From Nemertoderma westbladi (Eukaryota; Xenacoelomorpha; Nemertodermatida; Nemertodermatidae): a stretch of 35,894 nucleotides of DNA. Location of the stretch: positions 1 through 35,894 of the forward strand of contig JAUCBJ010001420.1 in NCBI GenBank assembly GCA_032718475.1, given 5' to 3'. Shown here in pieces: positions 17,361 through 27,936 of this stretch (positions are counted from its first letter, which is position 1; each line of letters starts with the position of its first letter). The notes below the pieces were generated by a model. It saw nothing but the letters and a program-made list of their open reading frames with translations. It did no database searches and had not been told where the DNA came from. A program made the position numbers and the translations under genes.

Positions 17361-19900
17361 ATATTGATTGCTCGGAGTTTAGTACAACAAATGTGGCTTG
17401 AAAACCACTCATGGGATGATCCACTTAAGGGAGAATTGTTAAAGAAGTGGATGAAATGGGAAGATTCTCTACCAGCCATCGAGAACTTTATAATTTCCCG
17501 TTCATATTTTGGTCATGTTCTCCCTACGTATTCCTATCAACTCCATGTGTTTGGAGACGCCAGCGATATGGGAATAGGTATAGTAGCCTACCTAAGGGTG
17601 GAAACTCCGGATGGAATCAAAGTCGCCTTGGTTACCTCTAAGGCACTGATAAACAACAAGTTGAAAGTTCCTCGAGCGGAGTTAAAGGCGGCTCTATACG
17701 CTACAGCCATCGGCCGGAATGTAACAGAACAGATCGACTATCCACTGGAGAAAACTGTCTATTGGACCGACGCTTTACTCGTGTTGGAGTATATAACCAA
17801 TGAAGTCTGTCAGTTCAGCGTCTTCGTTACCAACAGAGTAGCCATTATACTCAGTCGCACAACGATGGATCAATGGAGACATTGCCCCGGAACGATTAAT
17901 CCAACAGACATCACCTCCAGGGGAGCAACTCCACAAGAACTGGTAGACACACCAGACTGGTTAGGTGGACCCGACTTCCTCTACAAAGAAGAAGAAGAAT
18001 GGCCTCCTCATCTTACTACAGCAGAGATTACACAGGCCAAGGGAGCGGAGAAAGTCAAACCTAAAACTCGGGCGAGTAAATCGAAGTTATTCAAACCCAT
18101 GGTAGATCTGTCTGTACTACATATTTCCGGAGACGACGCTTTGGATCAGAAACCCACAGCCACAAATAAACTTGTTGTGGAAATCCGTGAGAAGGATTGG
18201 AAATCTGGAATACCAGACGTCTCGCAAGGACTCTCACCTCTTCTGCAGAGAGCGATACATCACTACAGTTCCTGGAATCGGCTCTGTAAGGCCGTTACAT
18301 ATTTAAAGAGATGTTTTCACCATCACTACTCCGGGATGAAGGCCAAAGGTGATACCGCTCCAATAACATCAGTGCAGGTCCATGTTATTAAAGATCTTCC
18401 CAAATATAAGATATCCGACAGGTTTCTGAAGGAGAAGATCAGTTATCAGGAGCATGAAGAAACCAACAAGCAGATGCTGAGACTCCTGCAATGCTATGAG
18501 GATTCCGATAAGTATTTCCTGTTGTTGAGAAATCCACAGATGCGCTTAAGGGATCATTTCTCTAGCACAATGATAGATGGGTTGATACGTGTTGGAGGAA
18601 GATTAACGAATGCTCCATTATCCTTTGACACTAAGTTTCCCATACTCATTAGAAATCTTGAAATACAAGTCAAGATGATTGTAGACGTTCACAGCAAACT
18701 TTATCATGCTGGTAGGGAACGAGTTCTTAGCGAAATTCGAACTCGCTATTATTTTTATAAACCCCGTAGAGCTCTGAACCAAGTTCTTAGGAACTGCATA
18801 CCCTGTAGGAAAGCATTCAGTAGGCCTTTAACACAGCGAGAGGCAGAATTACCTAGGGAACGAGTAAGCTTCTATGAACCACCCTTTACTAATACCGGTG
18901 TGGATTTATTTGGCCCTATTGAAGTATATCGTGCTAGGACTATAGTCAAGAGATGGTGTGTCATCTTTGTTTGTATGACTTGTAGAGCTATCCATCTCGA
19001 TATGGTGAACGATTTATCTACCAACAGCTTTCTATTAAGCTTACGACGACAGATCACTCGCTTTGGCACTAGTAACACGATGAGATCTGATAAGGAAACA
19101 TACTTCATTGGTGCCAACAATGAAATCAAAGCTTACGTCAAAGATTGGAACCAAAGACAGGTGGACGATCAGCTACGAGTAACAGCATCTAGCTGGACGT
19201 TCAACGCCGCCGACGCCCTTGGTGGGGAGGAAGTTGGGAGAGATTAATAAGAAGTGTGAAGACAGCATTTCACTTTATAGTGCCTTGCCGCGCGTATCTC
19301 ACCGACGAACTTTTGCGGACGTTAATGGAGGAAATCGCCGCCTATCTCAACGAGAGACCGCTTATGCCAGTCTCATCGAGTCCCGATTCCCTGGAAGCGC
19401 TAACACCCGCGCATTTCCTACTGAAGAAACCTGTAGCCATGCTCCCACAATCGGATATCACAGACGGAGACGAATACTGCCGGCAAACTTGGCAACTCAT
19501 GCAGTTGTTATCCCGTCGTTTCGCTGACCATTTCGAAAAACATTATCTGCCCACGCTACAACTTCGAACTAAGTGGTTTGCGCAGCAAGAAAACGTCAGC
19601 GCTGGAGACATGGTTCTCATTGTGGATGTAGATCTTCCACGTAAGCAGTGGCAGACAGGTCGTATCATCGAGACTCACATCTCGGATGATGGTTTGGTGT
19701 GATCGGTAGAACTCGTCGTCATGCGACGTAACTTGAAGAAACCGGGAATTGTCTTCGAGACACAGCAGCTCAATCGCCCAGTTGGTCGCTTATGTTTACT
19801 GGAAAGAGACAGAGAACTCTCCGGAAACTATGGGAGGCAAGATACTCTTCCTACGACCACCTCCCTAATCCAACAAACATCTAGGGACTCCCCAACTTAA
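17361..19900 (+). pseudogene. BEL-A: 5'-truncated BEL/Pao pol (RNase H, integrase, DUF5641)
   Basis: The frame begins within the RT-RNase H connection (MWLENHSWDDPL, matching IWQTGIGWDEPI of BEL-B) and runs to 19247. It contains RNase H motifs (FGDASDMGIG, VPRAELKAALY, YWTDALLV), the H2C2 zinc region ending NCIPCRK (about 18680-18810) and the integrase core with GVDLFGPI. The second integrase box is eroded (SDKETYF where BEL-B has SDQGTNF). A one-base deletion near 19217 breaks the frame just before the catalytic Glu. The reading resumes at about 19220 through the DUF5641 tail to an internal TGA (19700-19702), after which homologous-looking sequence continues to TAA 19898-19900. Gag, protease and the RT palm are absent. 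It is the same superfamily as BEL-B but clearly a different, older lineage. Confidence 0.92.
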
Positions 19901-21240
19901 CAACGGCTGGAGTGGGTGTATGACTGTATTTTATATTTGTTTTATTCTTTTATATTTATGTATATATTATTATGTAATTTTATTATAATCGTTTTCTTTA
20001 ATTTTATTTAATAGAACGTTATTTTAGCGATTATTTAGTAGATTAGTGCAATATATATTCGCGTTTATTACTTAATTACTTATACATTATATATTTAGTG
20101 CGACGGCGAGAAATAATTCTTTTTCTCCTTCCTTACTGTCCGTATTACATTACAAATACGTAACTACAGTAAGATGAAATGTCCGTACTTATTAAAGTAC
20201 AATAAAGCTCCTACTATATTTAAGTATTATTGGTAGGCAGAGTATTAGGAATGCAAAATTCAGATCCTCGTGTCTCGGCTAAACCAAGCTCTGGGTAGAC
20301 CTTGGAAACGACTTGCCTCTTCTCACTGACATTGCTTCGTCTTCATACCGTATATTAAATAATACATATAGTAGCGTGATGTCCTTTTAACAGTAGCGTA
20401 TAACGCAAAATAAATCTGTTAAACCCTTTGACCATCTGTAATTCTAGTCGATTAAGATATCGCGGCACCCACCGATATACTTGAAAGACAAATTCTAGAA
20501 TCAGTGGTTAACGTCACCAGACAAGTTTTGGAATAAACTGGTGCCCATCCTAAATATTAATTATTAATATTTATAAAATCTGTCGAAATTTTAGATCCTT
20601 TAAAATTCTATAGTCGATTAAGATATCGTAGCACTTACCGATACTCTTAAAAAGACAAAATTCCTAGAATCAAGGATCCCAGTCCCCAGACACATTCTGG
20701 AATAAAATTGTGTCTATTTAACATTAAATAATAAAATTTACGGGAATAAATTTAAATTCATATATTTCAATGAATTTAATAAATTGTCATTTTATACAAT
20801 TTATAACATTCCCAAAATTCCATTAATTAATAGATCATGGGAGCGGAGATTCACTCTATTAAGTGTATTTGTGTGCGCGAATCTCCAATATATAGTCAAT
20901 AGCCGATAAAATTCATAAAATCATATATAGAGAGGATATTGACAATTAAAGAATTACTATTAAATAGCATCCCAGATCTGTATGCATAAGAATTACCCTA
21001 ATTCTACCGCTAGCTTTCCATAATGTCACCATGGCAACAACCACGCTAGAATTAGAAGTGAGTTAAAAGAACAATAGAAGGCTTGCCCCATTGAATAGCA
21101 TAGGGAATAAATAGCGCACTGCTAGTATCCAAGGATACATAATAAATACAGTGACATTCTGGAAGGTACTGACTAACGGACAAATGGCCCGAATGTGTAC
21201 AGTTTGTGGCAGTTGTGTTGAATTTGTGCGTTCATAGGTG
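19901..21240 (+). other. Region after BEL-A pol, possible 3' LTR; no gene
   Basis: A purine-rich stretch GGAGTGGG followed by TGTATGAC at 19917 could mark a 3' LTR start, but no second LTR copy is available to prove it. Within it, 20444-20548 and 20610-20718 are a diverged direct repeat with period 166 (shared AGTCGATTAAGATATCG). No coding frame seen. Confidence 0.45.
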
Positions 21241-21495
21241 AATGTTACTGCTAAAGTGTGTTTACAGTAGCTAGTCGCAATTGTGAAAGTAGCCCTAACT
21301 CTCCAGAAAGAACCTGAAGTACATCTAAGCCTTTGGGACGGACAGTGGAGTGACTTGTGCCGGTTATCGTTGTCGTTGTGTAGCTACATCGTTGGCGAAA
21401 GCACAGCGACGACGGTACATCGGCGCTGAGGATCTTGCACTGTCCGGGGGCAAAAGAGGGGTAGGCAGCGACGCCCGCTAGCCTAATATATAAAC
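21241..21495 (+). repeat. Segment shared with the BEL-B LTR region (copy 1)
   Basis: About 250 bases match, in inverted window orientation, the stretch 27485-27736 inside the BEL-B 3' LTR. Examples are CTAAAGTGTGTTTACAGTAG, GGGACGGACAGTGGAGTGAC and GCGCTGAGGATCTTGC, with scattered substitutions and small indels. Relative to BEL-B transcription it has the sense orientation. It ends shortly before the unassigned ORF cluster, as an LTR or leader would. Which element it belongs to is open. Confidence 0.8.
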
Positions 21496-21534
21496 TCATT
21501 ATAATATTGATAAACTCATAGCAGATATGACTGA

Positions 21535-21906
21535 GTTGATAGAAGATGATCTTGGTATCAGGGAGCGATATACTCTACCTTTACTCTACCGTTTGTCGAT
21601 AGCTTGATACGCGGCGACGCTGGTCCAACTACTACGGAGGATGATGGTCGTTATATCGAACCGCCAATGTCCCAGGAGCAACTTACGCGTGAATTGGATT
21701 ATAGAAAGTTCACCGCTCGCTATACGCATCGTAATGGTACGTATATGGACTTCTTAACTACTGGCCTTCCTACCGATTTACACGATACGGACGATGTAGA
21801 CACCGAAAGGGAAATGGTTTTATTTAAATACCATACCCAGCGGAGTCGGAACGATAAACCGAGAATGGAACACGAGAATTCTATTCGAAATCTACTCGAA
21901 AGATAG
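21535..21906 (+). CDS. Unassigned ORF 1 of the cluster
   Basis: The frame is open from 21535 to TAG 21904-21906; the first ATG is at 21667 (MSQEQLTRELDYRKF). The protein is highly charged (GDAGPTTTEDDGRY, DDVDTEREM, NDKPRMEHENS) and looks like real coding sequence rather than chance. A second ATG frame from 21527 (MTELIEDDLG) overlaps its 5' part for 27 codons, which may mean a frameshift near 21600. No domain recognised. It directly follows the LTR-like segment and precedes two further frames on the same strand. Confidence 0.45.
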
Positions 21907-22108
21907 AACGTGGAAGAAGGCTTGTAAAGACAAATAGAGGAGAACCACTGGAGAAGAGACATGTGTTAATGTCCAGGGTCCATAATGTGAATAGTTTTCC
22001 CCGGGGCACGGGTGCTCGCGGGCGGTCTCCTTCGGGAGGATTTAATTTTCTCTTCCTTCATCGTTTTCCTGTAATTATTGTGATCAGTGTCACAATTAAA
22101 AGGCAAGA
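21907..22108 (+). other. Spacer between unassigned ORFs 1 and 2, with hairpins
   Basis: Contains CCCCGGGG, a CTCC-TTCG-GGAG tetraloop hairpin (about 22027-22038) in a GC-rich patch, and an ATTGTGA/TCACAAT stem with a six-base loop (about 22075-22095). The GC content is well above the surroundings. No coding signal. Confidence 0.45.
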
Positions 22109-22441
22109 ATGAATGATGACGTGACGGAAAACATGTCCATTGTGGTATCTTATGGATACTACCATATATCCTCCCTCCTCTTTACTTCCCTTATCCCTCT
22201 ATACATCGCTATTGAAAATACAACATACTTCGTCCCACCTTCTCTTCCCAATGTGCTCGGAGCTTTGGGAGACGATCGACCAATCATTGCCGTATCGTGG
22301 TATGGATCATACCGCCTCCTAATAAATCTCCCCACCCCTTACTGTTTATTTGGATGCTCATATTGGTGTCCGCACCTCCTGTCCATGTACCATTCTGTTG
22401 ATATTTATGATATCAACTTCCACCCTCTCGTTGTTGATTAG
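22109..22441 (+). CDS. Unassigned ORF 2 of the cluster
   Basis: 110 codons from an ATG with A at -3 to TAG 22439-22441. A hydrophobic, aromatic-rich segment (about residues 10-36, ISSLLFTSLIPLYIA) could be a membrane segment or a buried core. GDDRPIIAVSWYGSY and DIYDINFHPL look protein-like. Downstream, the third frame (22443-22661) also reads plausibly but carries three in-frame stops, suggesting that ORFs 2 and 3 may once have been one decayed protein. No family recognised. Confidence 0.35.
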   Translation: MNDDVTENMSIVVSYGYYHISSLLFTSLIPLYIAIENTTYFVPPSLPNVLGALGDDRPIIAVSWYGSYRLLINLPTPYCLFGCSYWCPHLLSMYHSVDIYDINFHPLVVD

Positions 22442-22661
22442 ATAATCAACCACCAAGGATTTCCTTAAGTCCACGACAGTGATTCAAGGACTAAAAGGAT
22501 ACGCGGCTAGTCTGTGAACAACTGGTACCATTGTGTGTCATAAATCTGGTTGTCCACCTCCCTTAATGATTGGGGATATAAATCTTATGTAGAACAACTG
22601 AGACAAACATATCTTTGAACTGGTTGTTCCCTGGGCAGAAGGCCGAGGTTTCTTCCGCACT

Positions 22662-23624
22662 ATGTATGCCAATACACCCAGCGGCATTACTAAAGTACAA
22701 CGAACCTCCATCGGACATCTTGCCTTTCAAGAATACGGATGGAATTTCAAGGTTGGAAATCCTATAAATTACCAACAAGTATATGGAGATCATTATTCTC
22801 GTTTATACTTTGATGGACCATTGACCGCACCTGGCGCCGTGTATAGCTTTATGAGTGTTCCACTTCGTCCCTCCTTAGCTATATACACGATCTTTGAAAA
22901 CGCAGCACTTGCCGGTTGGCTAGCCGATGTGTGCAGTCGTACCATACGCGCCCATCCCTTAATACTTGGAACCAAACTCGCCAAGTTAGATGAACACAAT
23001 AAATTCATCCGCTTCGAATGTTTCAGGCGCTTTCTGACTCCGTTCCGTAACGTTGATAGTCAGTTCAAGGACCGCGCTCTGACCAAACTCAGCCTAAGAG
23101 ACTCAGCTGCGGAGAAGCTAAACAGCGCGGGATTTGCCCTCTTTCAGGACGTTTGTATACAGAACTTACATTCATCTGTTATACAAAGACCCCGAATACC
23201 CACGGGTTATTCTGTCGTGGAAGTTCAGACAGTGGGTCCGCTTGCGGAGACAGCTGCACCTACCTCAGCTATGCAATTGGAAGACGAACCAATCTGCTTA
23301 GAGTCTGAAGCGATCCAGCCTACAGCGCCCCGGAGCAGCGATAACAATTACGTCTTGGAGTGGTATCAAGGTCCACAATGTCTCACCGCATACGATTATC
23401 GACACACCAACTATGTTTCTCGAAAACGTTGTCGATTATGCGCATCGAGAGACCATTTCACCCCTATGGACTCAGACGTACCCTGCTCCTATTTCCACGA
23501 ACAACCGATGATGGAGATCTATTGTGCGTATTGCAGACTTAATAACTCGCATATTTTTGCAGCCTGCCCCCAATTTATGACCCAATGCCACCACTGTCAA
23601 CTTAAAGGACATGCCGAGTTATAA
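22662..23624 (+). CDS. Unassigned ORF 3: 320-residue protein with C-terminal zinc-knuckle-like motifs
   Basis: The frame is open from 22602; the first ATG is 22662. The N-terminal two thirds (YGWNFKVGNPINY, RTIRAHPLIL, IRFECFRRFLTPF) has no recognised domain. A variable, Pro/Glu-rich linker follows (about residues 180-240). The last 70 residues are cysteine-rich: RCRLCASRDHF, then CAYCRLNNSHIFAAC (C-x2-C-x5-H-x4-C), then CHHCQLKGH, which lacks only its last Cys before the stop. This order (globular part, linker, CCHC knuckles) resembles Gag proteins of retroelements, but no Gag family can be named. The final knuckle would be completed in the +1 frame, which is the overlapping ORF at 23611. 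Confidence 0.55.
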   Translation: MYANTPSGITKVQRTSIGHLAFQEYGWNFKVGNPINYQQVYGDHYSRLYFDGPLTAPGAVYSFMSVPLRPSLAIYTIFENAALAGWLADVCSRTIRAHPLILGTKLAKLDEHNKFIRFECFRRFLTPFRNVDSQFKDRALTKLSLRDSAAEKLNSAGFALFQDVCIQNLHSSVIQRPRIPTGYSVVEVQTVGPLAETAAPTSAMQLEDEPICLESEAIQPTAPRSSDNNYVLEWYQGPQCLTAYDYRHTNYVSRKRCRLCASRDHFTPMDSDVPCSYFHEQPMMEIYCAYCRLNNSHIFAACPQFMTQCHHCQLKGHAEL

Positions 23625-24165
23625 TTGCCCCTTTAACCGCGATTTAGAAAGCGTAGATGAGATGATTACCCTGCGCTACATCCGAGCTTGGGAAGCGAAT
23701 GCGGATTTACATTGTGAGTCCCGCCATCGCTACTACCCTGGACGCTCTTATGAGGGAGTTTACGCGTTCCATCCTTATTTATTCGCGTCTGTGGAACAAA
23801 AAACACGCACACCGAGTTACGAACTAATGAAGCGTGTTGGTGAGTGTATTTCCACCAAATTTGTTCGAAAATATCTTAGGAACGTCAATCCTAATGATAT
23901 TACTTCATACCATTTGATCAATTACATCCGTCAAGACCCTGAGTATGGCGATTTATTTATCAACTCGCACCCTGAGTTACAGGAAGTATCTCGACGGCCC
24001 TACGAATATCGAGCCCGAGAACGCGAGCTAGAAAGAACCATTAAACCAAGGAAGTTTCTCACCACTCACAGTCCGCCTACCGCCATTGTCCAGACGACCC
24101 GTCAAGGACCCGTAGGAGTCCGTAGGACGACTACGCTTCCCATGAGTTGGTTGGCAGAGAAGTAG
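23611..24165 (+). pseudogene. Unassigned ORF 3 continuation in the +1 frame, 3' end replaced by LINE
   Basis: It overlaps the previous ORF by 14 bases. Its sixth residue is the Cys that would finish the CCHC knuckle at the right spacing, so the two frames were probably one protein, separated by a one-base change or joined by +1 frameshifting. The product is charged (DEMITLRYIRAWEAN, YEYRARERELER) with no known domain. The last ~14 codons (from about 24125) are antisense LINE sequence, so the natural C-terminus has been lost. No start-codon function is implied for 23611. Confidence 0.5.
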
Positions 24166-24482
24166 ATCTGGTATGACCTCATCTTTACTTCGCCAGCAGT
24201 GCCCACAGAATCTTAATCTGCGTTCATCTGGTTGATACAGGTGGTATTGTACCATAAAGCTCGGCGTTTGTCATGTGTTGTCTCCAGCTGATGTTTAGGG
24301 CTGTCCTTAGTAGTCTTGTGTAGCAACGAAATAATTAAAATTAAATTAAGATTAATTCGTTGTTCAAGTGATTTAGTCAGTGTCCAGGTCTCATCCCCGT
24401 ATAAAAATACACTTTCCACCGTGGCTCGAAAGAACTTAGTCTTCAGTTGCCTGGAGAGATCTGATTTCCAGATGGTATCCAT
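24125..24482 (-). mobile_element. LINE RT C-terminal fragment, minus strand
   Basis: Minus-strand reading gives MDTIWKSDLSRQLKTKFF, ESVFLYGDETWTLTKSLEQR and, in a shifted frame, LRFCGHCWRSKDEVIPDLL with PTHGKRSR. It matches the 5575-5925 LINE copy closely at both DNA and protein level, without the poly-C run. Both ends are cut. Its insertion truncates the unassigned ORF cluster. Confidence 0.88.
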
Positions 24483-24545
24483 ATATAGATCATATATATA
24501 CAATTTTGAGTTGAACGAATTATGTTTTTGACAGACCAATATCAA

Positions 24546-27484
24546 GCAAGTAAAATTATTTGGAAACAGAGAAACAACATGTTCCTATCTGTTCAACCGT
24601 AAGTAGTCATCGTTTTATTTAAGCAGGGACACAAAGCGCAACCCTGTTTAAATACTGTAAGTAAAATTATCACATTGGTTACATTTTTGCATATGTGTTT
24701 CGCCGGGATTTGGCTCATCAGCTACACTAACCCGTAGTTATATATGTTAAGTGCAATCCCAAATCCCCCGAAAGGGCAGAATTAACCGAGATCAAAACTG
24801 AGGGAAAGCTATCGCTATTGCGAGTAAATGTTTTAATTCAATGGTGGAGACCTCAACACCTTTTTACAGCAGCGCTCACAATAAGTAAGTTCAATAGATA
24901 TTTGTCGTTCGATTTTGGCAGGCAGTAAAGGCTAACATATAAAGTACTGTAAAACACCAGCAACCAAAACAATAAACCAAACCTATATCAGAATGTACAG
25001 CAATTATGGCTGAAAATTCGTAATTCATGCTAGACCAGTAGGCTCTTCTAACTAATCCCAAAACGAGCAAATACTAATTTTTTATCTTTCAAAATATGTA
25101 TAAACAAATAAATAAATTTTATACTTACAACAGTTTGGTTGTCAATCTATACGGAATTTAGGATACTAGGGCTGAGAAAGAAATAATTAAATGGCCTAAC
25201 TATTTTACCATCCCAAATGTTCCCTCAGCGCTATAATAACCACCAATTTATCCGTAGGGCCTAAGAATGATCACAAACTATCTAAAATAATTATTAGAAA
25301 ATTAGTAAGTTAGAATTCCTAACGTGTTATGGTAGACCTAGCTACCGGTCTGCCGGTACATGAATTAGAAATCAATATAGGGGCCTCTGAAAACTATAAT
25401 CTAACCCCTTCACCAATTGGCCTACAGCCTTAGCACTTAGGGGCAATTGATTGACATTTACTAATCCAATTTTAGCGAGCCCAAACTTATGCCTAATGGT
25501 TCGATCAACTTCCCTGATAGTCCAATTTTGCTTCCGTACCGCCACTGATGTCCCACATCCCATTGCCGGCCTCACCGCACCGCAGCTAATCTTAGCCGGA
25601 CATCGCGAATGTTTTCGATAATTGACTCATGTCAGAATGCGATCTGATCCGTTAATCAGGAACAACAATGTTATTGAACGTGTTCTAATCGACTAAGACA
25701 TTATATTGAATATCGTATCACAGTATCACAGTTTTATATCAAACACATCCAGACATCAGACATCTGAATGCAAAACAACAAGGCTGATAAAATTTAAATA
25801 CACGTCCAAATGTAAAAGATTAAACCATATAACGTACCGGTACTGCGGTACTTAATGCAGTAACAGAGTAATGAATGAATATATATAACTTCAATTCTAT
25901 ATTGAAACAAGCATAAAAAGAATTCAAAGGCTGTCATTGGCTAATCATGTTTAAAAAGCCTTAATTTGAAATACCTCCAGTAGGGCTTAGTTATACTGTA
26001 CTGTATAATAATAATAATCTGGAAATAATTATAGATACTGGACAATTAACCGACTGGTGATTTATCATATAATCAGGTAGTATTTCACATAATGAATCGT
26101 ACAGTATTTCTACTGCAGTAAGTAAAGGAACTGAAACAAACTTAACTTTAAAGAGAATCCATAAGATTTTCGTTAATTAATATAGTAGAATATAGGTATA
26201 GAATATAGGTTTTATACTTTAAACGTACAGTAGAAGTTATCGGAACAATATAACGATTATAAAATAAAATTTTTATACTCTTACCAAATACAATACACCG
26301 CTCCGATCAGACGTTTAACGCTCTGATCCCATCACCGGACATACCGAATAAATCTAAAAACTACTATATAAAATTATGTAGAATATACTAGATTAATCTG
26401 AATTTATCAATATTTCAAAAGGACATACAATTGTATAACATACTACCTATAACACAAAGATTTATCTGAATTATTTCAATTATTACATAAAATATCTAGC
26501 ATAATAATAGGACTGACTTACACATTTTCTTAAAATATTGTAAGAGTCCGGTTCACTTTTAGTACCTTGTCAGGTAGTAACTACCTTTTACTAAGGCATA
26601 AATAATATAAATCGAATGAGTTAGTGAAATATTTGTTAACATCGTAAATAAATTGAGGCTAATATATGATTAGGTAAGCATATAAGACGGTAAGCATATA
26701 AGACTTATTAAAAAAAATACCCTAATCCTGGTATTGCAATCGGCAGTGACAACGTCGGTCACATCCAGCCCAATCGCAATTACTTCGCATCGAACGCTCG
26801 TATGGGATTTGTGTATTCTGGAATTCTTTGAGTTTCTTACTGTTCCAACTCCGCTGGTGGCCGGTATCAATGGGAGTTCGGGTAGAACCATTCATCCCCC
26901 CCTCCTTTTCCACTCATCAACCATCAGATGGCGCAATATCTTTTCTGTATCGCCCAGATATTTCGATCGCATCCACAGTCAAATCGATGGGGTAGGTCAA
27001 CAGGTTCTTATGCGGTACCATCCTGTAACTAGTAACTTATAGAAAGATTATTGATGGATGGATGAATGGCAGGTACAGTATCACAAACTTTCAGCTAAGC
27101 CTGGGTTTACCTCCATCAGTTCAGCGTTTGTCAACCAATTGATATTAAATTATCTTATTCTAGCGCTGACCCCAAATTTTGACATTTGCGAAACAAAATC
27201 ATTCGCTTTTTTATATTACTATCTAAGAAATTTAGAGAGAAATTATGTCAATAAAGTGTTAATCAATAAAGAGATATCTTGATTTTGGGATCTGTCTCCC
27301 CTTCTACAAAACATGTTTTAAACATACCCCTAAGACAGCTACAATACCTGTGCCAATATATCTGTGAGACCCTTTTTGATAAAAATAATTTAATGTTACA
27401 GCCTCCAGATGTAGTACTCCAATCTTTTTGACACAAATTTAAAGTTAAATAAATCAACTAGTTAAAATTATTTAACTTTTTTGT
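24546..27484. other. Long non-coding region; no gene recognised
   Basis: AT-rich with short ATA runs. Direct repeats include two adjacent 16-base copies of GGTAAGCATATAAGAC (26673-26704). The frames at 25372-25575 (minus) and 26722-27042 (both strands) have no recognisable domain. A moderately CpG-rich patch lies near 25540-25610. Nothing else can be supported. Confidence 0.5.
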
Positions 27485-27501
27485 AAATATATCAGGGAGC
27501 G

Positions 27502-27924
27502 TGTGAGCTGCCTCCCCCTCAATGCCCCCCGGACAGCGCAAGATCCTCAGCGCTGTTGTACTGTCGCCGCTGTGCCTCTCGCCAACGTCGTAGCTACACA
27601 ACGACAACAATAACCAGCGCGAGTCACTCCACTGTCCGTCCCAAGGGCTTAGAATTACTTCAGGTTCTTGCTACAGAGGTAGGGTAACTTTCACAACTGC
27701 GACTCGCTACTGTAAACACACTTTAGTAGTAACATTTTTTAGCAATATCATTTTCGAAATTCATATGATTTTCAAATTCAAATGGGATGTAATAAATAAT
27801 AAAAGTGTTGTCGGTATTCCAGTACACAATAATCCGCTCCTATGTGTAATCGGACGTAATCCGAAATACACATAACAGACACTGGAATATCGAGCACTAG
27901 AACACCACAGTAAAATAAAGTACA
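27502..27924 (-). repeat. Probable 3' LTR of BEL-B
   Basis: In the sense of BEL-B it starts TGTACTTT seven bases after the pol stop codon, just behind a purine-rich run (AAAATAAAG), and can end at a CA dinucleotide at 27503-27502, giving 423 bp with canonical TG...CA ends. The inner 250 bases recur at 21241-21495, supporting a repeat. The 5' LTR is beyond 35894, so the borders are inferred and no target duplication could be checked. Confidence 0.55.
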
Positions 27925-27936
27925 CTTTATTTTACT
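27911..27936. repeat. Perfect palindrome across the pol stop and LTR start
   Basis: Twelve-base arms GTAAAATAAAGT around a two-base centre. It covers the TAA stop of BEL-B pol, the purine-rich run and the first bases of the probable LTR. Confidence 0.9.

Noticed and set aside
19700-19702. In-frame TGA in BEL-A read as selenocysteine or programmed readthrough
   Set aside because: The copy already has a frameshift and an eroded integrase box; simple decay explains it.
21241-21495. Shared segment as a tRNA-derived SINE
   Set aside because: No A box or B box of RNA polymerase III and no A-rich tail; its position inside the BEL-B LTR fits better.
21527-24165. ORF cluster as the Gag of BEL-B
   Set aside because: It shares no segment with the BEL-B Gag, which is fused in frame with its own pol and has its own DUF1759 domain and knuckles.
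25372-25575. 67-codon minus-strand ORF as a small gene
   Set aside because: Protein-like in places, but no motif, no splice context and no neighbour support.
26670-27042. ORFs on both strands in a less AT-rich patch
   Set aside because: No family seen on either strand; the minus-strand Cys-rich end has no regular spacing.
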